A stretch of DNA of 64,000 nt from positions 1 to 64,000 of the forward strand of contig NZ_JACJQB010000016.1 in NCBI RefSeq assembly GCF_014696385.1. Direction: 5' to 3'. This document shows, piece by piece, positions 42,273 to 54,800 of the stretch (its first letter is position 1; the number at the start of each line of letters is the position of its first letter). Origin of the DNA: Pseudanabaena mucicola FACHB-723. Its GTDB lineage: Bacteria; Cyanobacteriota; Cyanobacteriia; Pseudanabaenales; Pseudanabaenaceae. The notes under the pieces were generated by a model. The model saw only the letters and a program-made list of their open reading frames with translations, searched no databases and was not told the origin of the DNA. The translations under genes were made by a program, and so were the position numbers.

Positions 42273-43034
42273 CTAGAACTTGTTATACCAAACCCTCATT
42301 TGGTCAATCTCTTGACTTTGCGATCGCAAAATATTTTGAGCAAGCTTACGCATTTCAGGGCGATCGCTATCCACGATCATATTGCTCATCATCAACGCCA
42401 TCTTATGATGGGGAATCATTTCTGCTAAGAATTCCTTGTCAAAATCACTATCCTTAGCAGTTTCCAGCTTCTTGAGATCAGTAGCCATCATGTTCATACC
42501 CATCTTGCCCATCCTATTGCTAGGCATACCCGTCATGTTGCCCATACTCATCATGTGAGTAGAAGGTTTCATCGGACGGCTAGCCATATCTGGAACATCG
42601 GCTTTATACCATTGCTTATACCAATCTCGCATTTGCATAATTTCGAGATTTTGGTCACGTTTGATTGCTGTCGCTAGTTTCAGAACATCAGTATTTTTCG
42701 ATCGCTTGAGTGCCAGATCTGCCATCTTTACGGCTCCGTCATGGTGCGGAATCATCATCTCAATGAAGTGGCGATCGGCAGCTTCACCTGTCGTCATCAT
42801 CATGTGATTAGACATCCCTTGATGGGGCATCATGGCAGCATTTGTGTCACTAGGACAAGCTCCCGCATCAAAAGGTTTAGCTGGAACTTTGGGGGTTTGT
42901 GCTTGGACAAGGCTAGTAGTTGCGATCGCAGTCACAAGACCAACAACCCCCAATAGCCATAATTTATTAAGCTGGTTAAGCTGGCGATTGGATTGATTTG
43001 CTAGATTAGAGTCTCTAGGTTCTGTAAATTTCAT
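42273..43034 (-). CDS. Exported double-DUF305 protein
   Basis: The 253-residue protein has a basic N-terminus and signal helix (LWLLGVVGLVTAIATTSLVQA), then two DUF305 four-helix halves. Each has the IPHH signature: MMIPHHDGAVKMADLAL and EMIPHHKMALMMSNMI. A methionine-rich linker separates them (THMMSMGNMTGMPSNRMG). DUF305 proteins are ferritin-like, often near copper or heavy-metal genes, and the Met/His content suggests copper binding (inference). GGAGAAAAG precedes the ATG. It may be linked to the RND metal efflux genes 5 kb away, though it is not in one operon. Confidence 0.88.
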   Translation of the reverse strand: MKFTEPRDSNLANQSNRQLNQLNKLWLLGVVGLVTAIATTSLVQAQTPKVPAKPFDAGACPSDTNAAMMPHQGMSNHMMMTTGEAADRHFIEMMIPHHDGAVKMADLALKRSKNTDVLKLATAIKRDQNLEIMQMRDWYKQWYKADVPDMASRPMKPSTHMMSMGNMTGMPSNRMGKMGMNMMATDLKKLETAKDSDFDKEFLAEMIPHHKMALMMSNMIVDSDRPEMRKLAQNILRSQSQEIDQMRVWYNKF

Positions 43035-43171
43035 AACTTTTCTCCTAAGCTCATGGGTCTAGGTTATGTCAAAAAAATGAAACCAGCATGAAATTAACTG
43101 TTAAACAAGGTTAATTCAATAAAACTTAATCCAAGTGATGATAGAAGTGAAGATAATATCAAGGTTGTTGT

Positions 43172-43549
43172 ATGTGGATTATCTCTAAAGAATTTCGATT
43201 TGAAGCGGCGCATCAGCTACCGCATCATGATGGTAAATGTCAACGTTTGCATGGACACTCATTTGTGGGAATTATCTCGATCAAAAGTGATTTTCTGCAA
43301 TCTGAAGGTTCACAGATGGGCATGGTGCTAGATTATGGGCTAATCAAAAAACACATTCAGCCAATGGTTGACAAATATCTCGATCATCATTATCTCAATG
43401 AGTCAACTAGGCTAGAAAATCCCACTAGTGAGGAGTTAGCTAGATGGATTTTTAACTACCTCCAAAATGATGGTTTGGATGGTTTATATTCTGTAGAAAT
43501 CCGTGAAACCTGCACAGCTAGCTGTATCTATTTTGGCGATCATCAATAG
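43172..43549 (+). CDS. queD: QueD-like 6-carboxytetrahydropterin synthase
   Basis: The 125-residue enzyme has zinc ligands H14, H27 and H29 (AAHQLPHHDGKCQRLHGHSF) and the catalytic cysteine C23. The QueD/PTPS features MVLDYGLIKK, DHHYLNE, NPTSEELARW and the final VEIRET follow. It converts dihydroneopterin triphosphate to carboxytetrahydropterin for queuosine/7-deazaguanine synthesis; a pterin synthase role is the alternative. No other queuosine genes are adjacent. It is monocistronic and ends at a hairpin shared with the kinase gene on the other strand. Confidence 0.9.
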   Translation: MWIISKEFRFEAAHQLPHHDGKCQRLHGHSFVGIISIKSDFLQSEGSQMGMVLDYGLIKKHIQPMVDKYLDHHYLNESTRLENPTSEELARWIFNYLQNDGLDGLYSVEIRETCTASCIYFGDHQ

Positions 43550-43551
43550 AG

Positions 43552-43599
43552 AATCTAAACGGTAACATCAATTCATGAATTGCCATTACCGTTTAGATT
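43552..43599. terminator. Shared hairpin after queD and kinase genes
   Basis: Arms 43552-43565 and 43586-43599 (AATCTAAACGGTAA) pair perfectly, with an inner CAATTCATGAATTG palindrome (43569-43582). The right arm extends into the C-terminal codons of the kinase gene. Confidence 0.65.
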
Positions 43600-46500
43600 G
43601 AGAATGTCTTGAATCAGATTGTTGAGTTGACGTAGGCGAAATGGTTTCGATAGATATTCATTTGCCCCCGCTTCTAGACATTTCTCGCGATCCCCCGTCA
43701 TTGCTAAGCCAGTTAACGCAATAATTGGAATATTCGCCACATCTGGATTAGCACGAATAATCTTGATCGCTGTTAGTCCATCCATTTCAGGCATTTGAAT
43801 ATCCATCAAGATAATATCGGGCTTCTGAGCGATCGCCATGTCTACGGCAATCTGTCCATTTTTAGCTAGTGATAATTTATAGCCGCGACTTTCCAGATAT
43901 CCCCTGACACTTTCTATATTTGCCTCATTATCTTCGGCTAATAAAATTGCAATAGGCTTTAGTTCTTGATTAGATGTATCTAAATTTTGTGATTCGGTCA
44001 CTACGGATGGAACCCCTTGAATCATGTTGTTGACAACTAAATCATGCTGAAAGGGAACCCGTACCCGAAACTGAGTCCCTTTGCCCACTTCACTTTCGAC
44101 CGTAACAGAACCATTGTGCATTTCTGTGATTTTTTTGACTAAGGATAGCCCCAATCCTGTGCCTGCATATTTACGATTGAGAGCGCTGTCGATTTGAACA
44201 AAGGTTTGGAATAGTTTACCAATATCGGCGGCAGCAATGCCAATTCCTGTATCAGCGACCACAAAATCAATATAAAACTGTGACTTTTGAGAAGATGAAT
44301 TGACAGATAAATTAGAAGATAAATCGGGAGAAGATAGATTAGATTCCATAATATCTACAATCAAACTTACCTTGCCCTTTTCTGGTGTGAATTTCACGGC
44401 GTTGGTGAGTAAATTGATCAGAACTTGGCGCATTCGCAATTCATCAACGTAAATATATCTAAAAGCATGATTATGCAAGCGTTCACTCAGTTGTAGAGAT
44501 ATCTGAATTTCCTTTTTAAGGGCAAGCTGCTTCACAAAGGTGAGACTGTCATTGCAGAGCTTTTTAATCTCGACATTTTCAGGGTGTAACTCTAGTTTTC
44601 CCGATTCCACCTTGGCAAGATCGAGAATATCTGTAATTAGGGCAAGTAAGTGCTGTCCGCTCGACTCGACGGTACTAATTGCTTTGCCTTGACGATCACT
44701 CAATTTCCCCAATACTCCCTCTAGCAAAGCTTCAGACATGCCTAAAATGGCATTGAGCGGGGTACGCAACTCATGACTCATGTTAGCCAAAAATTCATCC
44801 TTGAGGCGCGTTGCTCTGGCTAGTTCCACATTGGCGATCGCCAGTTTTTCATTGTTTTCTTGCAGTTGTGCCTCGATTTGTTTGCGCTCAGTTAGCTCGA
44901 TCTGTACCTGTTGATAGAGATCCGCTTGTTGAATTGCGATCGCAAGTTGCGACACAATTTGGGTTAAAAAGTCAATCTCAAACTGTTCCCATTCCCTTGG
45001 GCGAGAGCATTGATGAATACATAGGAGTCCCCAGAGATACTCTCTCTGACCGCCCTGTATCACTGGCACAACGATTTCTGCTTTAACTTCTAGTTGCTGC
45101 AAAATTTGACGATGGGACTCAGTAATCTCTGCCCTGTCAAGATTCGCAATCATGCTAGTTGTGGCAGATTGATAATGCAAAGCAAAATGCTTGCCAAAAT
45201 CGCCACCGTGAATCGACTGCTCAAAGGCATTTGTAAAACCATCCTGTAACTCTTCCGCCACAAATGCTCCATCTTGAAGCTCAGATTCAGGATAGAAATA
45301 GAAAATACTCACGCGATCAACCTTGAGCAATTGCTTGACCTCATGTACCACCGCTTGAAAAATAGTTGGTAACTCTAGAGATTGGCGAATGCGCTGCGTA
45401 ATTTCTCGCAATGACTTCTCTCGCTCCGCCTGCTGCATTAACTTTTCTTCAGCTTCCTTTAATTCACTGATATCTACCGCCAAACAAATAACTTCATCTT
45501 GGCTAATCATTGCGCCACTCAGCAACACTGGCAAGCGTTGACCATCTTTGCAGATATATTCCTTTTCGTAGGGAGTATTAAAGCCACTCTCTCTCATTCC
45601 CTGTAATGCTTTTTCATCTTGTGGCTTAAATTCCAGTGGCGTAATGGCGCGACAGTTGATCAGACGATTTTGGAGATCTTCCACAGAATATCCAATCATC
45701 TCTAAGAAGCGATTATTGGCACTCAAGACTTGTCCATCTAGGTTACAGGTAAATACACCTGCGGCATTGGATTCAAACAAGCGTCGGAATCGAAACTCAC
45801 TTTGTCTCAAATCAGAGGTGCGCTGCTCTACACGATCCTCTAGTTCTTGATTTAGCTTTTGCAGAGCAGTCTCCGCTAGTTTCTTTTCCGCAAGTTCGAT
45901 TTGCAGTTGTTCATAGAGACTAGCTTGATCAATGGCAATTGCCATCGGATTACACACCTGACGGAATAGCTCCGTTTCCCATGCTTGCCAATAGTGGGGC
46001 TGGCTATGGTGGGCGACTAGCAATCCCCAAAGATGATTATTTTGGATGATGGGAGCAACTAATTTAGCTTTGATGCCTAGCCCTTGCAAAAAATTTTGCA
46101 GACAAGGACGAATACTAACTTGATCGAGATTATCAATTTGATAAATTCTGCCTTCGATATAGCTCTGATGGGCTTCTGGGGGAAATATTTCCTCAGAAAG
46201 GCTCATATCTAACATTGGTGCTAGCTGACTAGAAACTGACTCTGCCACAACCTTACCGCTATCGTTAGGTAAGATGCTGTAGACCAATACCCGATCAATC
46301 TCCAAAATCTTTCGCAGTTCCGTCGTTGCCGTATTCAGAATTGCCGAAAGATTGAGGGACTGACGAATACTCAAGATGAGGCTAGAGACAATATGTTCTC
46401 GTTCTACCTGTTGCCGAAATTCAAGTTCCTTTTGTTTGCGAAGGGTAATATCTTCTTTAACTGCTACATAGTGCGTGACATTACCATCATCATCTCTAAT

Positions 46501-47238
46501 AGCCGAAATGGAAGCTTGTTCCCAATACAGTTCGCCATTACGCTTTTTATTTAATAATTCGCCATGCCATTCTTTGTCATGGGTGATGTTGTCCCAGAGT
46601 TGTACATATTTGTCGTCTGCATTAAACCCAGACTTGAGAATGCGCGGATTTCTACCGATCGCATCGTTGAGGCTATAGCCTGTCAGTTGTTCAAATTTAG
46701 GATTTACATATTCAATGTTGCCCTCCATATTCGTAATCACGATTGAAGCAGGGCTTTGCTCAGATATCCGCGAAAAGATTTTTAAGCGCTCTTCGGCTTT
46801 TTGGCGTTGGATGATTTCTGCTTGTAGCTGTTGATTTTGCTCAACTAAACTTTTGCTGAGGCGACGGATTTTTAGATGTAGTTCGATTCTCGCAATTAGC
46901 TCTTCCTGCTGAAATGGCTTGGTGACATAATCTACCGCGCCGAGTTTTAGCCCCTTGGTTTTGTCGGCGGTACTCGCAAGGGCAGTCATAAAAATGATTG
47001 GAATCTCATTGGTAAGTTCGGATTCTTTTAATTTTTTGCAAGTATCAAAGCCATCTAACTCAGGCATGAGAATATCGAGCAAAATTAAATCTGGCTGTGC
47101 TTTGGTAATTTTCTGAATCCCCGTTACCCCATCCATAGCGATGAGAATCTTATAGCCAAAGGACTCTAACACTTTAGACAGTACCTTTACATTGGCGGGA
47201 TTATCATCAACAATAAAAATAACTGGAGGGTTAGACAT
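43573..47238 (-). CDS. Soluble hybrid kinase: REC-PAS-GAF-PAS-GAF-HK-REC
   Basis: The 1221-residue protein reads: receiver (~5-120, D55 in LILLDILMPE), PAS (~155-265), GAF (~280-440), PAS (~485-590), GAF (~610-780). HisKA follows ([17 protein letters not shown]), then HATPase (NLLTNAVKFTPE, GTGLGLSLV) and a second receiver (~1095-1215, LMDIQMPEMDG). No membrane helix, so it is cytoplasmic. The GAF domains (CxQN-like blocks) lack an obvious conserved bilin cysteine motif that I could assign. It starts 11 bases after the upstream 1418-residue kinase stop and so is cotranscribed with it. With a receiver at each end it probably takes part in a multistep phosphorelay. Confidence 0.92.
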   Translation of the reverse strand: MSNPPVIFIVDDNPANVKVLSKVLESFGYKILIAMDGVTGIQKITKAQPDLILLDILMPELDGFDTCKKLKESELTNEIPIIFMTALASTADKTKGLKLGAVDYVTKPFQQEELIARIELHLKIRRLSKSLVEQNQQLQAEIIQRQKAEERLKIFSRISEQSPASIVITNMEGNIEYVNPKFEQLTGYSLNDAIGRNPRILKSGFNADDKYVQLWDNITHDKEWHGELLNKKRNGELYWEQASISAIRDDDGNVTHYVAVKEDITLRKQKELEFRQQVEREHIVSSLILSIRQSLNLSAILNTATTELRKILEIDRVLVYSILPNDSGKVVAESVSSQLAPMLDMSLSEEIFPPEAHQSYIEGRIYQIDNLDQVSIRPCLQNFLQGLGIKAKLVAPIIQNNHLWGLLVAHHSQPHYWQAWETELFRQVCNPMAIAIDQASLYEQLQIELAEKKLAETALQKLNQELEDRVEQRTSDLRQSEFRFRRLFESNAAGVFTCNLDGQVLSANNRFLEMIGYSVEDLQNRLINCRAITPLEFKPQDEKALQGMRESGFNTPYEKEYICKDGQRLPVLLSGAMISQDEVICLAVDISELKEAEEKLMQQAEREKSLREITQRIRQSLELPTIFQAVVHEVKQLLKVDRVSIFYFYPESELQDGAFVAEELQDGFTNAFEQSIHGGDFGKHFALHYQSATTSMIANLDRAEITESHRQILQQLEVKAEIVVPVIQGGQREYLWGLLCIHQCSRPREWEQFEIDFLTQIVSQLAIAIQQADLYQQVQIELTERKQIEAQLQENNEKLAIANVELARATRLKDEFLANMSHELRTPLNAILGMSEALLEGVLGKLSDRQGKAISTVESSGQHLLALITDILDLAKVESGKLELHPENVEIKKLCNDSLTFVKQLALKKEIQISLQLSERLHNHAFRYIYVDELRMRQVLINLLTNAVKFTPEKGKVSLIVDIMESNLSSPDLSSNLSVNSSSQKSQFYIDFVVADTGIGIAAADIGKLFQTFVQIDSALNRKYAGTGLGLSLVKKITEMHNGSVTVESEVGKGTQFRVRVPFQHDLVVNNMIQGVPSVVTESQNLDTSNQELKPIAILLAEDNEANIESVRGYLESRGYKLSLAKNGQIAVDMAIAQKPDIILMDIQMPEMDGLTAIKIIRANPDVANIPIIALTGLAMTGDREKCLEAGANEYLSKPFRLRQLNNLIQDILNLNGNGNS

Positions 47239-47249
47239 AGGTTTATTGG

Positions 47250-50200
47250 TTATAGTCCAGACTCAATTAGCTGCAATATGTTCTGCTCATCAAAGGATCG
47301 GGCAAAAACTAGTAATTTATCAACAAAATATTGGTACTGGGTGTCAGTCTGGATAATTTTTTGAGCAATTTGCTCAATCCCCCCAAAATCACCGATATCT
47401 AAAGCTAGTTTGATTGCCTCAATGTCTGAGGACGGAGGTAATAATAACAGCTTATTGTCGGTTTCTAAACTTGTCTCTGCGGCAGTTGTCTCTTTCCATA
47501 TCCATGATATTTGCAAATATTCTTGGAGCTTGTCTAACAGAATAACCGAATTAATCGGTTTTGCCAAAAATTCATTGCAGCCTGCCTCTAAACTCTTGAC
47601 TTTTTCGGTCTCTAAAATGCTTGCTGAAAGGGCAAAAATTGGCAGATTGGCAAATTCTGGCATCTGCCTCAGTTGACGAGTCATTTCAAACCCATCCATC
47701 ATCGGCATCACCAGATCGGCAATGATTGCATCTATAGGATGATTCCCTGCCATCATGATTCCCTGCTGACCATTTTCTGCCTCGATTACCACAAAGCCCA
47801 AAGGTTCCAGTAAATGCTTGATCACAACACGATTCATCCAGCGATCATCCACCACCAAAATCGTAATTGGCTCTCCGTGGTAACCGATGATATTGGTGTA
47901 GTTAGCGTCGATCGCTGTGCTGTAGCTTGACCAATCATGATCAGTAATATCTTTCGGCTGGTCGAGATCAAACCAAAAACAACTACCTTGATTGATCTGA
48001 CTAGTCACTTGTAACTTGCTACCCATCATCGTGACTAACTTTTGAGTAATGGCTAGCCCTAAACCTGTACCATCGGGTCGATTTTGACGATCGCCCACCT
48101 GCTCAAAGGGTAAGAAGATTTTAGCGAGGTCTGCGGCGGCGATCCCCTTACCTGTATCAATAATCTCAAAGCGAATCTTTGGTAATAAAGCGCATGAATC
48201 ATCCTCTTGCTGGGTTTGCGGCTCGGTTGCCACTAAATGTACCCTGAAAATCACATTGCCGCGATCGGTAAACTTGATCGCATTGCCCAACAGGTTCAGC
48301 AAAATCTGACGCAGCCGTTGTTCATCAACCAATATATAGTCAGGTAGATGCTCTGAGACTTGGTAGACAAACTCTAAGTTCTTCTCTTTAGCTTTAATTT
48401 CACAAATCTGCACGACCCCTGTTAAAAAGGTTGCTAGGGATATTTCTTCGGGAAACAGATCGAGCTTTTTAGCTTCAATTTTCGATAGGTCTAAAATCTC
48501 AGAAATCAAGTCTAGTAGGTGTGAACCACATTGATAGATGACTTTAAATCCATCAATTTGACGTTCAGTTGCTTCATCATCACTCAATAAAATTTGGGCA
48601 TAGCCCAAGATGCCATTGAGGGGAGTCCGTAGCTCATGGCTCATGCTTGCCAAAAAGTCACTCTTGGCTCGGTTGGCAGCTTCTGCCTGTTCCTTTGCCT
48701 CTCCCAAAACCAGCTCATAGGCTTTGCGCTCGGTGATATCCATCGCCATAGAAATGATGGCACGTTGTCCATTGGCAAGTTGCCCAAGGGGAGCTGTCAC
48801 AAAATTCCAAATTTTCTTAGAACCATCCTTGGCAAAAAACTCAAATTCTCCTTCATCAAGCTTCTCGTTGATACCATAGAGCTTAGAAATTCCTTCTAGA
48901 ATCAACTCATGATTTTTTTGATAAGCCTTGTATACCCAATCTCGAACCGTGGGAATCTCCTCATGGGTATAGCCAGTGATTTCTGTCCAAGCCCGATTGA
49001 TTTGTAAGATTTGCCCACCCTCAACATGAATCACCAAGGGAAATGGTGCGTAGTTGATCGCACGGCGCATTTGGTTTTCACTTTCTTGGATCTTTTGGGT
49101 TACTTGTTTTTGTTCTGTGACATCCGTTGCCATGCCAATGATGACTTTAGAATGATTAGTATTGCTGAGGAGTGCGGACTCAAATCGCCAAATCCTTGTT
49201 GCACCTTCATAGGTGGTGATCGTTAATTCGGTGGAGACAGCCAAATCATCGCTATTGTCTTCAGCATCATAATGATCAACATTGAAATGATGATTAGAGG
49301 GAACTAAAATCTCTTGATATTCTTGACAAAATTGTTCTGTCCATTCGGTGACTTCAAGGATGTCACAGTCACCATATCCTGCTTGATTAATCCACGCGCG
49401 ATTGACTTGCAAAGGCTTGCCATCAGTCGAATAGAGTATGATTGGAAATGGTGCATTCACAATTGCCAATCGAAATCGCTCTTCGCTCTCTTGGAGCAAA
49501 TTTTCGCTACGTTTACGCAATTTCTCTGACTCTAACAAGCGTAAGGCTAGGCAAATGTCTTCGGTCAACTCTGTAAGCAAATTCACAACATCCTCAGCAA
49601 AATAGTCAAGCTCTGATGTGTAAAACATAATTGCGCCGACGGTATGCTGATCGATGGGTAAGGGAAAAGCCGCAACACCTCTAAAACCATATTGATTGGC
49701 TTGGGCGCACCATGGCAGAGTTTGAGGATCGTGCAGAAAGTCGTTAATGATGATGATTTTTCTTTCTCTAATGGCTGTGCCTGCGGGGCCGTAGGCAGTA
49801 GGCAGAGAGGTGTCAATGGAAACTTGGATGTCTTGAAGGTAGTCAAGGGCTTCACCTGCGACCGCTATATGCTCCACATTCAGGGTTGCAGTGTTGGCGA
49901 TGCCTACCCACGCCAGTCGAAAGTTACCATAGCTAGTCGCAATTTCACAGATTTTTTGCAATAGCTCGGCGGGGTCTTGAATCCGCACGATGGATTCATT
50001 AGCACGACTTAGAAATGTATGTAGTTGTGCTGAGCGTTCTAGTTCATGCTGTAGTTTGAGCCGACTGGTGATGTCTTGGATAAATACAAAGAATTGCCCA
50101 TCTTTTTGGGATAGGTAAGAAATGCTAAGTTGCACATCAATGCGATCGCAATTTTTATGTTGCCACTGCTGATGAATTTTTTCCTTATTAGCGGCGATGA

Positions 50201-51506
50201 GATGATCAATAAATTTAGTGGGGTTAGTGGTTGGATTGATTTCCAAGTCAAAGATTGATCGGGCTAAGAGTTCATCAATGCTGTAGCCCGTCATTTCCGT
50301 CAAAGCCGCATTGACCTCAATAAATTTACCACTGCGATCGAGCATGGCATAACCATCAATGGAGGTTTCAATGGCGGTGAGATAGCGGGAAGCATTATCG
50401 GCAATAATCAGTGCTTGTTCAGTTTCTGCCCTTTGCAAGAGGGTTTGCATTGCTAATTGACCTGAGCGGCGAATTTGATAGGCAATATAAAAGACAATAC
50501 TGATCAAAGTCCCTGTTAAGGCACTGATGATCAGCCCCAGTCGATTGAGAGGCACATTTGCCTCACTCACATCTATTTTGGAAATTAACACCCAATTAGT
50601 GCCTGTGATTTTGACTGATGCCCCAATCACAGGAATATTGCGATAATCAATTCCCTGCATTAAGGTCTTGCCTTCTTGGATAGCCTGTATCGCTAGCAGA
50701 TTTTGACTGTTTGGGGCTCTAATTGATCTCGTAAAATTCAAAGCGGCATTGGGCTGATAACGGAGTGGACTTAGTTGTCTTACCAAGTCATCTTCTGGAC
50801 GAACCAAAAATGTCTCACTGGTAAGTTGTAAGGATATTGCTGATTGAAGTAGGGGAAATAGGTAATTATAGGGCGATGACTGGATGTATACTGCGCCGAT
50901 AAAAGCATTTTTTTCGTCATAGACTGGCGCAACCACACCACAGACAATCACGCTGTTAGTATCAGTTTTTTGCCAGTGCAAATCGATAAAAACTTCTTGA
51001 CTTTGGATTAAAGGCAGCTTTGCCATTTCCTGTACGGCTAGTTGCACCTCTGGGGTTAAGGCTTCAACCTGCCCTGCTTGCCATACAGATTTGCCCTTAT
51101 GGTTGATTAAAGTAATATTGCGATAGTTATATTCTGTGATGGTGGCGACTGCGCCAAACTCCAAAAAAGTTCTTTGCCTTTGTGATTCAGGGTTTTGAAT
51201 ATTACTTTCTATGGATTGCAGCGTAATCATCACTGAAGGTCGAGTGGCAAAGATGACGGCATCAGCTTTGCGCTCAGTGATCCATTTTTCAATTTGATTA
51301 GATTTTAATGTACCAACTTGCAACAGATTTCTCTGGGTACTCTGGTTAATTTCTTGTCCAAACCATTGAAATGCAATTAATCCCCCACCCGATATTGTTG
51401 CAACTGCGATCGCAAGTCCCCAAAATAGGTTTTTAGTTTTGGAGTGGCGTGTTTGTAGTTGCGTATTTTCCAAATCCTGCGGCAATTTATTTACCATTTG
51501 GATCAT
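47250..51506 (-). CDS. Membrane hybrid kinase: Cache-PAS-GAF-PAS-PAS-HK-REC
   Basis: The 1418-residue kinase has helix 1 (~29-50), a large extracytoplasmic Cache-type sensor (~55-315) and helix 2 (~325-347). PAS (~370-490), GAF (~500-650), two more PAS (~668-800, ~815-930), HisKA ([20 protein letters not shown]), HATPase ([19 protein letters not shown]), a receiver (~1215-1330, [13 protein letters not shown]) and a ~70-residue tail follow. It is clearly paralogous to the divergent kinase at 51890, sharing sensor, helix, HK, receiver and tail; that one lacks the GAF and one PAS. A ligand for the Cache domain is unknown. Confidence 0.92.
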   Translation of the reverse strand: MIQMVNKLPQDLENTQLQTRHSKTKNLFWGLAIAVATISGGGLIAFQWFGQEINQSTQRNLLQVGTLKSNQIEKWITERKADAVIFATRPSVMITLQSIESNIQNPESQRQRTFLEFGAVATITEYNYRNITLINHKGKSVWQAGQVEALTPEVQLAVQEMAKLPLIQSQEVFIDLHWQKTDTNSVIVCGVVAPVYDEKNAFIGAVYIQSSPYNYLFPLLQSAISLQLTSETFLVRPEDDLVRQLSPLRYQPNAALNFTRSIRAPNSQNLLAIQAIQEGKTLMQGIDYRNIPVIGASVKITGTNWVLISKIDVSEANVPLNRLGLIISALTGTLISIVFYIAYQIRRSGQLAMQTLLQRAETEQALIIADNASRYLTAIETSIDGYAMLDRSGKFIEVNAALTEMTGYSIDELLARSIFDLEINPTTNPTKFIDHLIAANKEKIHQQWQHKNCDRIDVQLSISYLSQKDGQFFVFIQDITSRLKLQHELERSAQLHTFLSRANESIVRIQDPAELLQKICEIATSYGNFRLAWVGIANTATLNVEHIAVAGEALDYLQDIQVSIDTSLPTAYGPAGTAIRERKIIIINDFLHDPQTLPWCAQANQYGFRGVAAFPLPIDQHTVGAIMFYTSELDYFAEDVVNLLTELTEDICLALRLLESEKLRKRSENLLQESEERFRLAIVNAPFPIILYSTDGKPLQVNRAWINQAGYGDCDILEVTEWTEQFCQEYQEILVPSNHHFNVDHYDAEDNSDDLAVSTELTITTYEGATRIWRFESALLSNTNHSKVIIGMATDVTEQKQVTQKIQESENQMRRAINYAPFPLVIHVEGGQILQINRAWTEITGYTHEEIPTVRDWVYKAYQKNHELILEGISKLYGINEKLDEGEFEFFAKDGSKKIWNFVTAPLGQLANGQRAIISMAMDITERKAYELVLGEAKEQAEAANRAKSDFLASMSHELRTPLNGILGYAQILLSDDEATERQIDGFKVIYQCGSHLLDLISEILDLSKIEAKKLDLFPEEISLATFLTGVVQICEIKAKEKNLEFVYQVSEHLPDYILVDEQRLRQILLNLLGNAIKFTDRGNVIFRVHLVATEPQTQQEDDSCALLPKIRFEIIDTGKGIAAADLAKIFLPFEQVGDRQNRPDGTGLGLAITQKLVTMMGSKLQVTSQINQGSCFWFDLDQPKDITDHDWSSYSTAIDANYTNIIGYHGEPITILVVDDRWMNRVVIKHLLEPLGFVVIEAENGQQGIMMAGNHPIDAIIADLVMPMMDGFEMTRQLRQMPEFANLPIFALSASILETEKVKSLEAGCNEFLAKPINSVILLDKLQEYLQISWIWKETTAAETSLETDNKLLLLPPSSDIEAIKLALDIGDFGGIEQIAQKIIQTDTQYQYFVDKLLVFARSFDEQNILQLIESGL

Positions 51507-51627
51507 CTAACCTACAAAGAGACAATCGAGCAAAAAATATAAAACCTAGACTTAAGATCTAAATTTACTTGAGATCTAGGTGATATTTATATTTATTTTC
51601 GCCTAAAATGCCGAATTGTAAGCCAAG

Positions 51628-51780
51628 TTAAATGAATTGTCATAATTTCAAGATTAAGCCCCTCACCCCTAGCCCCTCTCCCTAGTGGAGAGGGGAATAA
51701 GAAAAATTCTTGCTCCCCTTCTCCCCTAGAAAGAAGGGGCTGGGGGATGAGGGCTAAGCTAATTGTGACAATTAGTTTAA
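51628..51780. mobile_element. MITE-like inverted repeat with TTAAA.TAATTGTCA ends
   Basis: Ends 51628-51648 (TTAAATGAATTGTCATAAT) and 51760-51780 are inverted with about 17 of 20 positions matching. The interior is a long imperfect palindrome of CCCCTCACCCCTAGCCCC and its complement, GC-rich and non-coding. A similar interior lies in the element at 60666-60802 with different ends. It lies in the 383-base head-to-head promoter region between two kinase modules. Confidence 0.7.
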
Positions 51781-51889
51781 CTGAGGTTGATATTCAGTTT
51801 TTTGGGCTGACAATATTGATATGGCAATTTAATATTGTATTTACTGATAAATTTCCACACATTTTATATTTGTGGGTGGGATAAAAGAG

Positions 51890-54800
51890 ATGCTGAGCAA
51901 ATTATTGCAAAACTTACCTATAAACATAATCAATATAGGGAATAGAGGGGGGATCGAAAATGCTCAGATTAAGCATCCGCCCTCTACAAAAAACTTGTTT
52001 ATAGGATTAGCGATCGCAATTATCGGTATAGCTGGCGGTGGCTTATGGACATTTCAATGGTTCAGCACCAAAATTGCCCGCACCACCGAAGAAAACTTAC
52101 GTGCGATCGCAGATTTAAAAACAGCACAAATTAATCAATGGCTCAATGAGCGAAAAAGCGATGCCGTAATACTGGCTTCGCGAGTATCAGTTTTAAACGC
52201 CTTGCAAGTGATTGACAATGTAAAACAAGATCCTGAATCACAAAGACAATTGCAAGTCATGAAGCAACTAGGTATCGACTACAAAAATGCCTACAACTAT
52301 CGCCGCATTGTCCTCATCAATCATCGCGGGCAAGTGGTCTGGCAAACAGGCAAGTCTGAAATCTTGCCCAAGGGCGTAAATATTGCCTTTCAGAAAGAAT
52401 TAGAAGCAAGAACCCATAACATTTGGGAATCGGAATTAATTGATTTCGATTGGATCGAAACTGATGTAGAGAAAATAGCTGTCTATGGCATATTTGCACC
52501 AATTCATGATTCGCAAAGTAGCTTTGTGGGGGCGATCTATGTCGAAAGTGATCCTAAACAAGATTTAATACCACTAGTTACTCAATGGCAAACATCTAGC
52601 GAAACTGCTGAGAATTTACTAGCCAAACGCGAAGGAGATGTGGTGCGATTTCTCACACCGATGCGTCATCAAAATAATGACTCCTTAGATTTTACGAGAC
52701 CAATTAATCAGACTAATTTTCTTGCTGCAAAAGGGCTAAATGAGTCTAGGGTCGTTGGTCAATTCGTTGACTATCGCAATATCCCAGTTTTTGGCGCGGC
52801 ACTGAGAATAGAGGGTACACCTTGGGTATTGATTACCAAGATCGATCTCAGTGAAGCTAATGCCCCCCTAAACCAATTGGGTCTGGCTGTGCTGGGGCTA
52901 TCAAGTCTTTTGATCAGTATTGTTGTATATATTGCCTATCAAATTAGACAGTCAGGGAAAAAGGCAATTCATGTACTCGCACAAGAAGCAGCTATCGAGA
53001 AAGCGAAAATTATTGCCGAAAGTGCCTCGCGCTACCTCAATGCCATCGAAACCTCCATTGATGGCTATGCCATGCTTAACTTCCTTGGCAATTTTATAGA
53101 AGTAAATGAAGCTTTATCCAACATTACTGGCTATAGTAAAGCCGAGTTATTACATCTTTCCATTTGTGATTTAGAATTCAGTGAAAGCTGTCAAATATCT
53201 ATTCCCAAACTCATCCATAGCAGCAAAGAACGAGTCAGTCAACAATGGAAGCATAAACTAGGGCATCGCATTGATGTTCAAGTTAACACCTCCTATTTAG
53301 ATCAAGGAGATGGACAGTTTTTTCTGTTTGTGCAAGATATCACTGAGCAGAAACGCATTACTAGGGCGCTCAAAGAAAGTGAAGCAAAGCTGCGCCGTGC
53401 GATTGATGATGCTCCTTTACCTATTATTCTCCATACTGAAGATGATCAAGTTTTGCAACTTAATAAAGCTTGGACAAACTTAACGGGCTACACCATCGAG
53501 GATATTCCCACCATTACCGAATGGGCAAGGCAAGCCTATGGTGAAAACTATCAAGAAATAAAAACACAAATCGATAAAGTTTATCAAATTGAGCAAGCCA
53601 CCCATGACGGGCAATATGCACTGCGTACCAAAGATGGTTCAGTGAGAATCTGGGATTTTAGCGCCTCACCATTAGGTACTCTGGATGACGGCAGAATGAT
53701 GATCATTACCATGGCAATGGATGTCACCAAGCGCCATCACGATGAACTGGCTTTGCAACAAGCCAAACAACAGGCAGAAGAAGCTAACCAAGCAAAAAGC
53801 ACCTTCCTTGCGAATATGAGCCATGAATTACGTACGCCACTGAATGGCATTCTTGGCTATACGCAAATTCTCTCCCTCGATCCTGATTTAACACAGGATC
53901 AAAAAGAAGGACTAGATATAATCAGTCAATGTGGCGAACATTTACTGGGCTTAATTTCAGAAATTCTCGATCTCTCGAAAATTGAAGCCCATCACTTAGA
54001 GCTAGGAGCCAACGCTGTACAGTTGCCGAAGTTCTTGATGGGAGTTGGTCAAATCTGCCAAATTAAGGCTGAGGAGAAGGACATCATCTATCACTATGAA
54101 GTGACTGATGATTTACCCAAAGTTGTCCTCGTCGATGAGCAACGCTTACGCCAAATATTGATCAATTTGTTAGGCAATGCTATTAAATTTACCGATTGCG
54201 GCACTGTCACTTTGCGAGTGCAACTATTACCTAGTAATCAGGATACTTCTGAATCTGATGCGATTTTGCCGTATCTCAGTAATATCCGTTTTGAAGTCAT
54301 CGATACAGGTAAAGGTATTTCTCCTGATGATATGGCAAAGATATTTCTGCCCTTTGAGCAGGTGGGCGACCCGAACAAACGTACTGAAGGAACAGGTTTA
54401 GGTTTAGCTATTAGCCAAAAACTAGTCAATATGATGGGTGGACAATTACAAGTTAAGAGTGAAGTTGATCGGGGTAGTTGCTTCTGGTTTGATTTGGAAT
54501 TGCCTGAACTCAATGCAATTGTGGAGTCAAGTAAGTGTAATGATGAAATCATCAAAAACTTTAGCCGCATTAAAGGCTATGAAGGCGATCGGCAAACAAT
54601 TTTAGTGGTTGATGATCGTTGGGTAAATCGGGCTGTGATCAAGCATTTCCTTGAACCCTTAGGATTTAAGATTTTAGAGGCAGACAATGGTTATCACGGC
54701 ATCAATATTGCTACCCAAAATCATATTGATGCAATTATTACCGATCTGATTATGCCGATTATGGATGGTTTTGAAATGGTACGCCATTTCCGCAATATAT

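Noticed and set aside
43569-43582. CAATTCATGAATTG palindromes as operators
   Set aside because: The same core occurs inside several unrelated hairpins and mobile elements, so it looks like repeat material rather than a regulator site.
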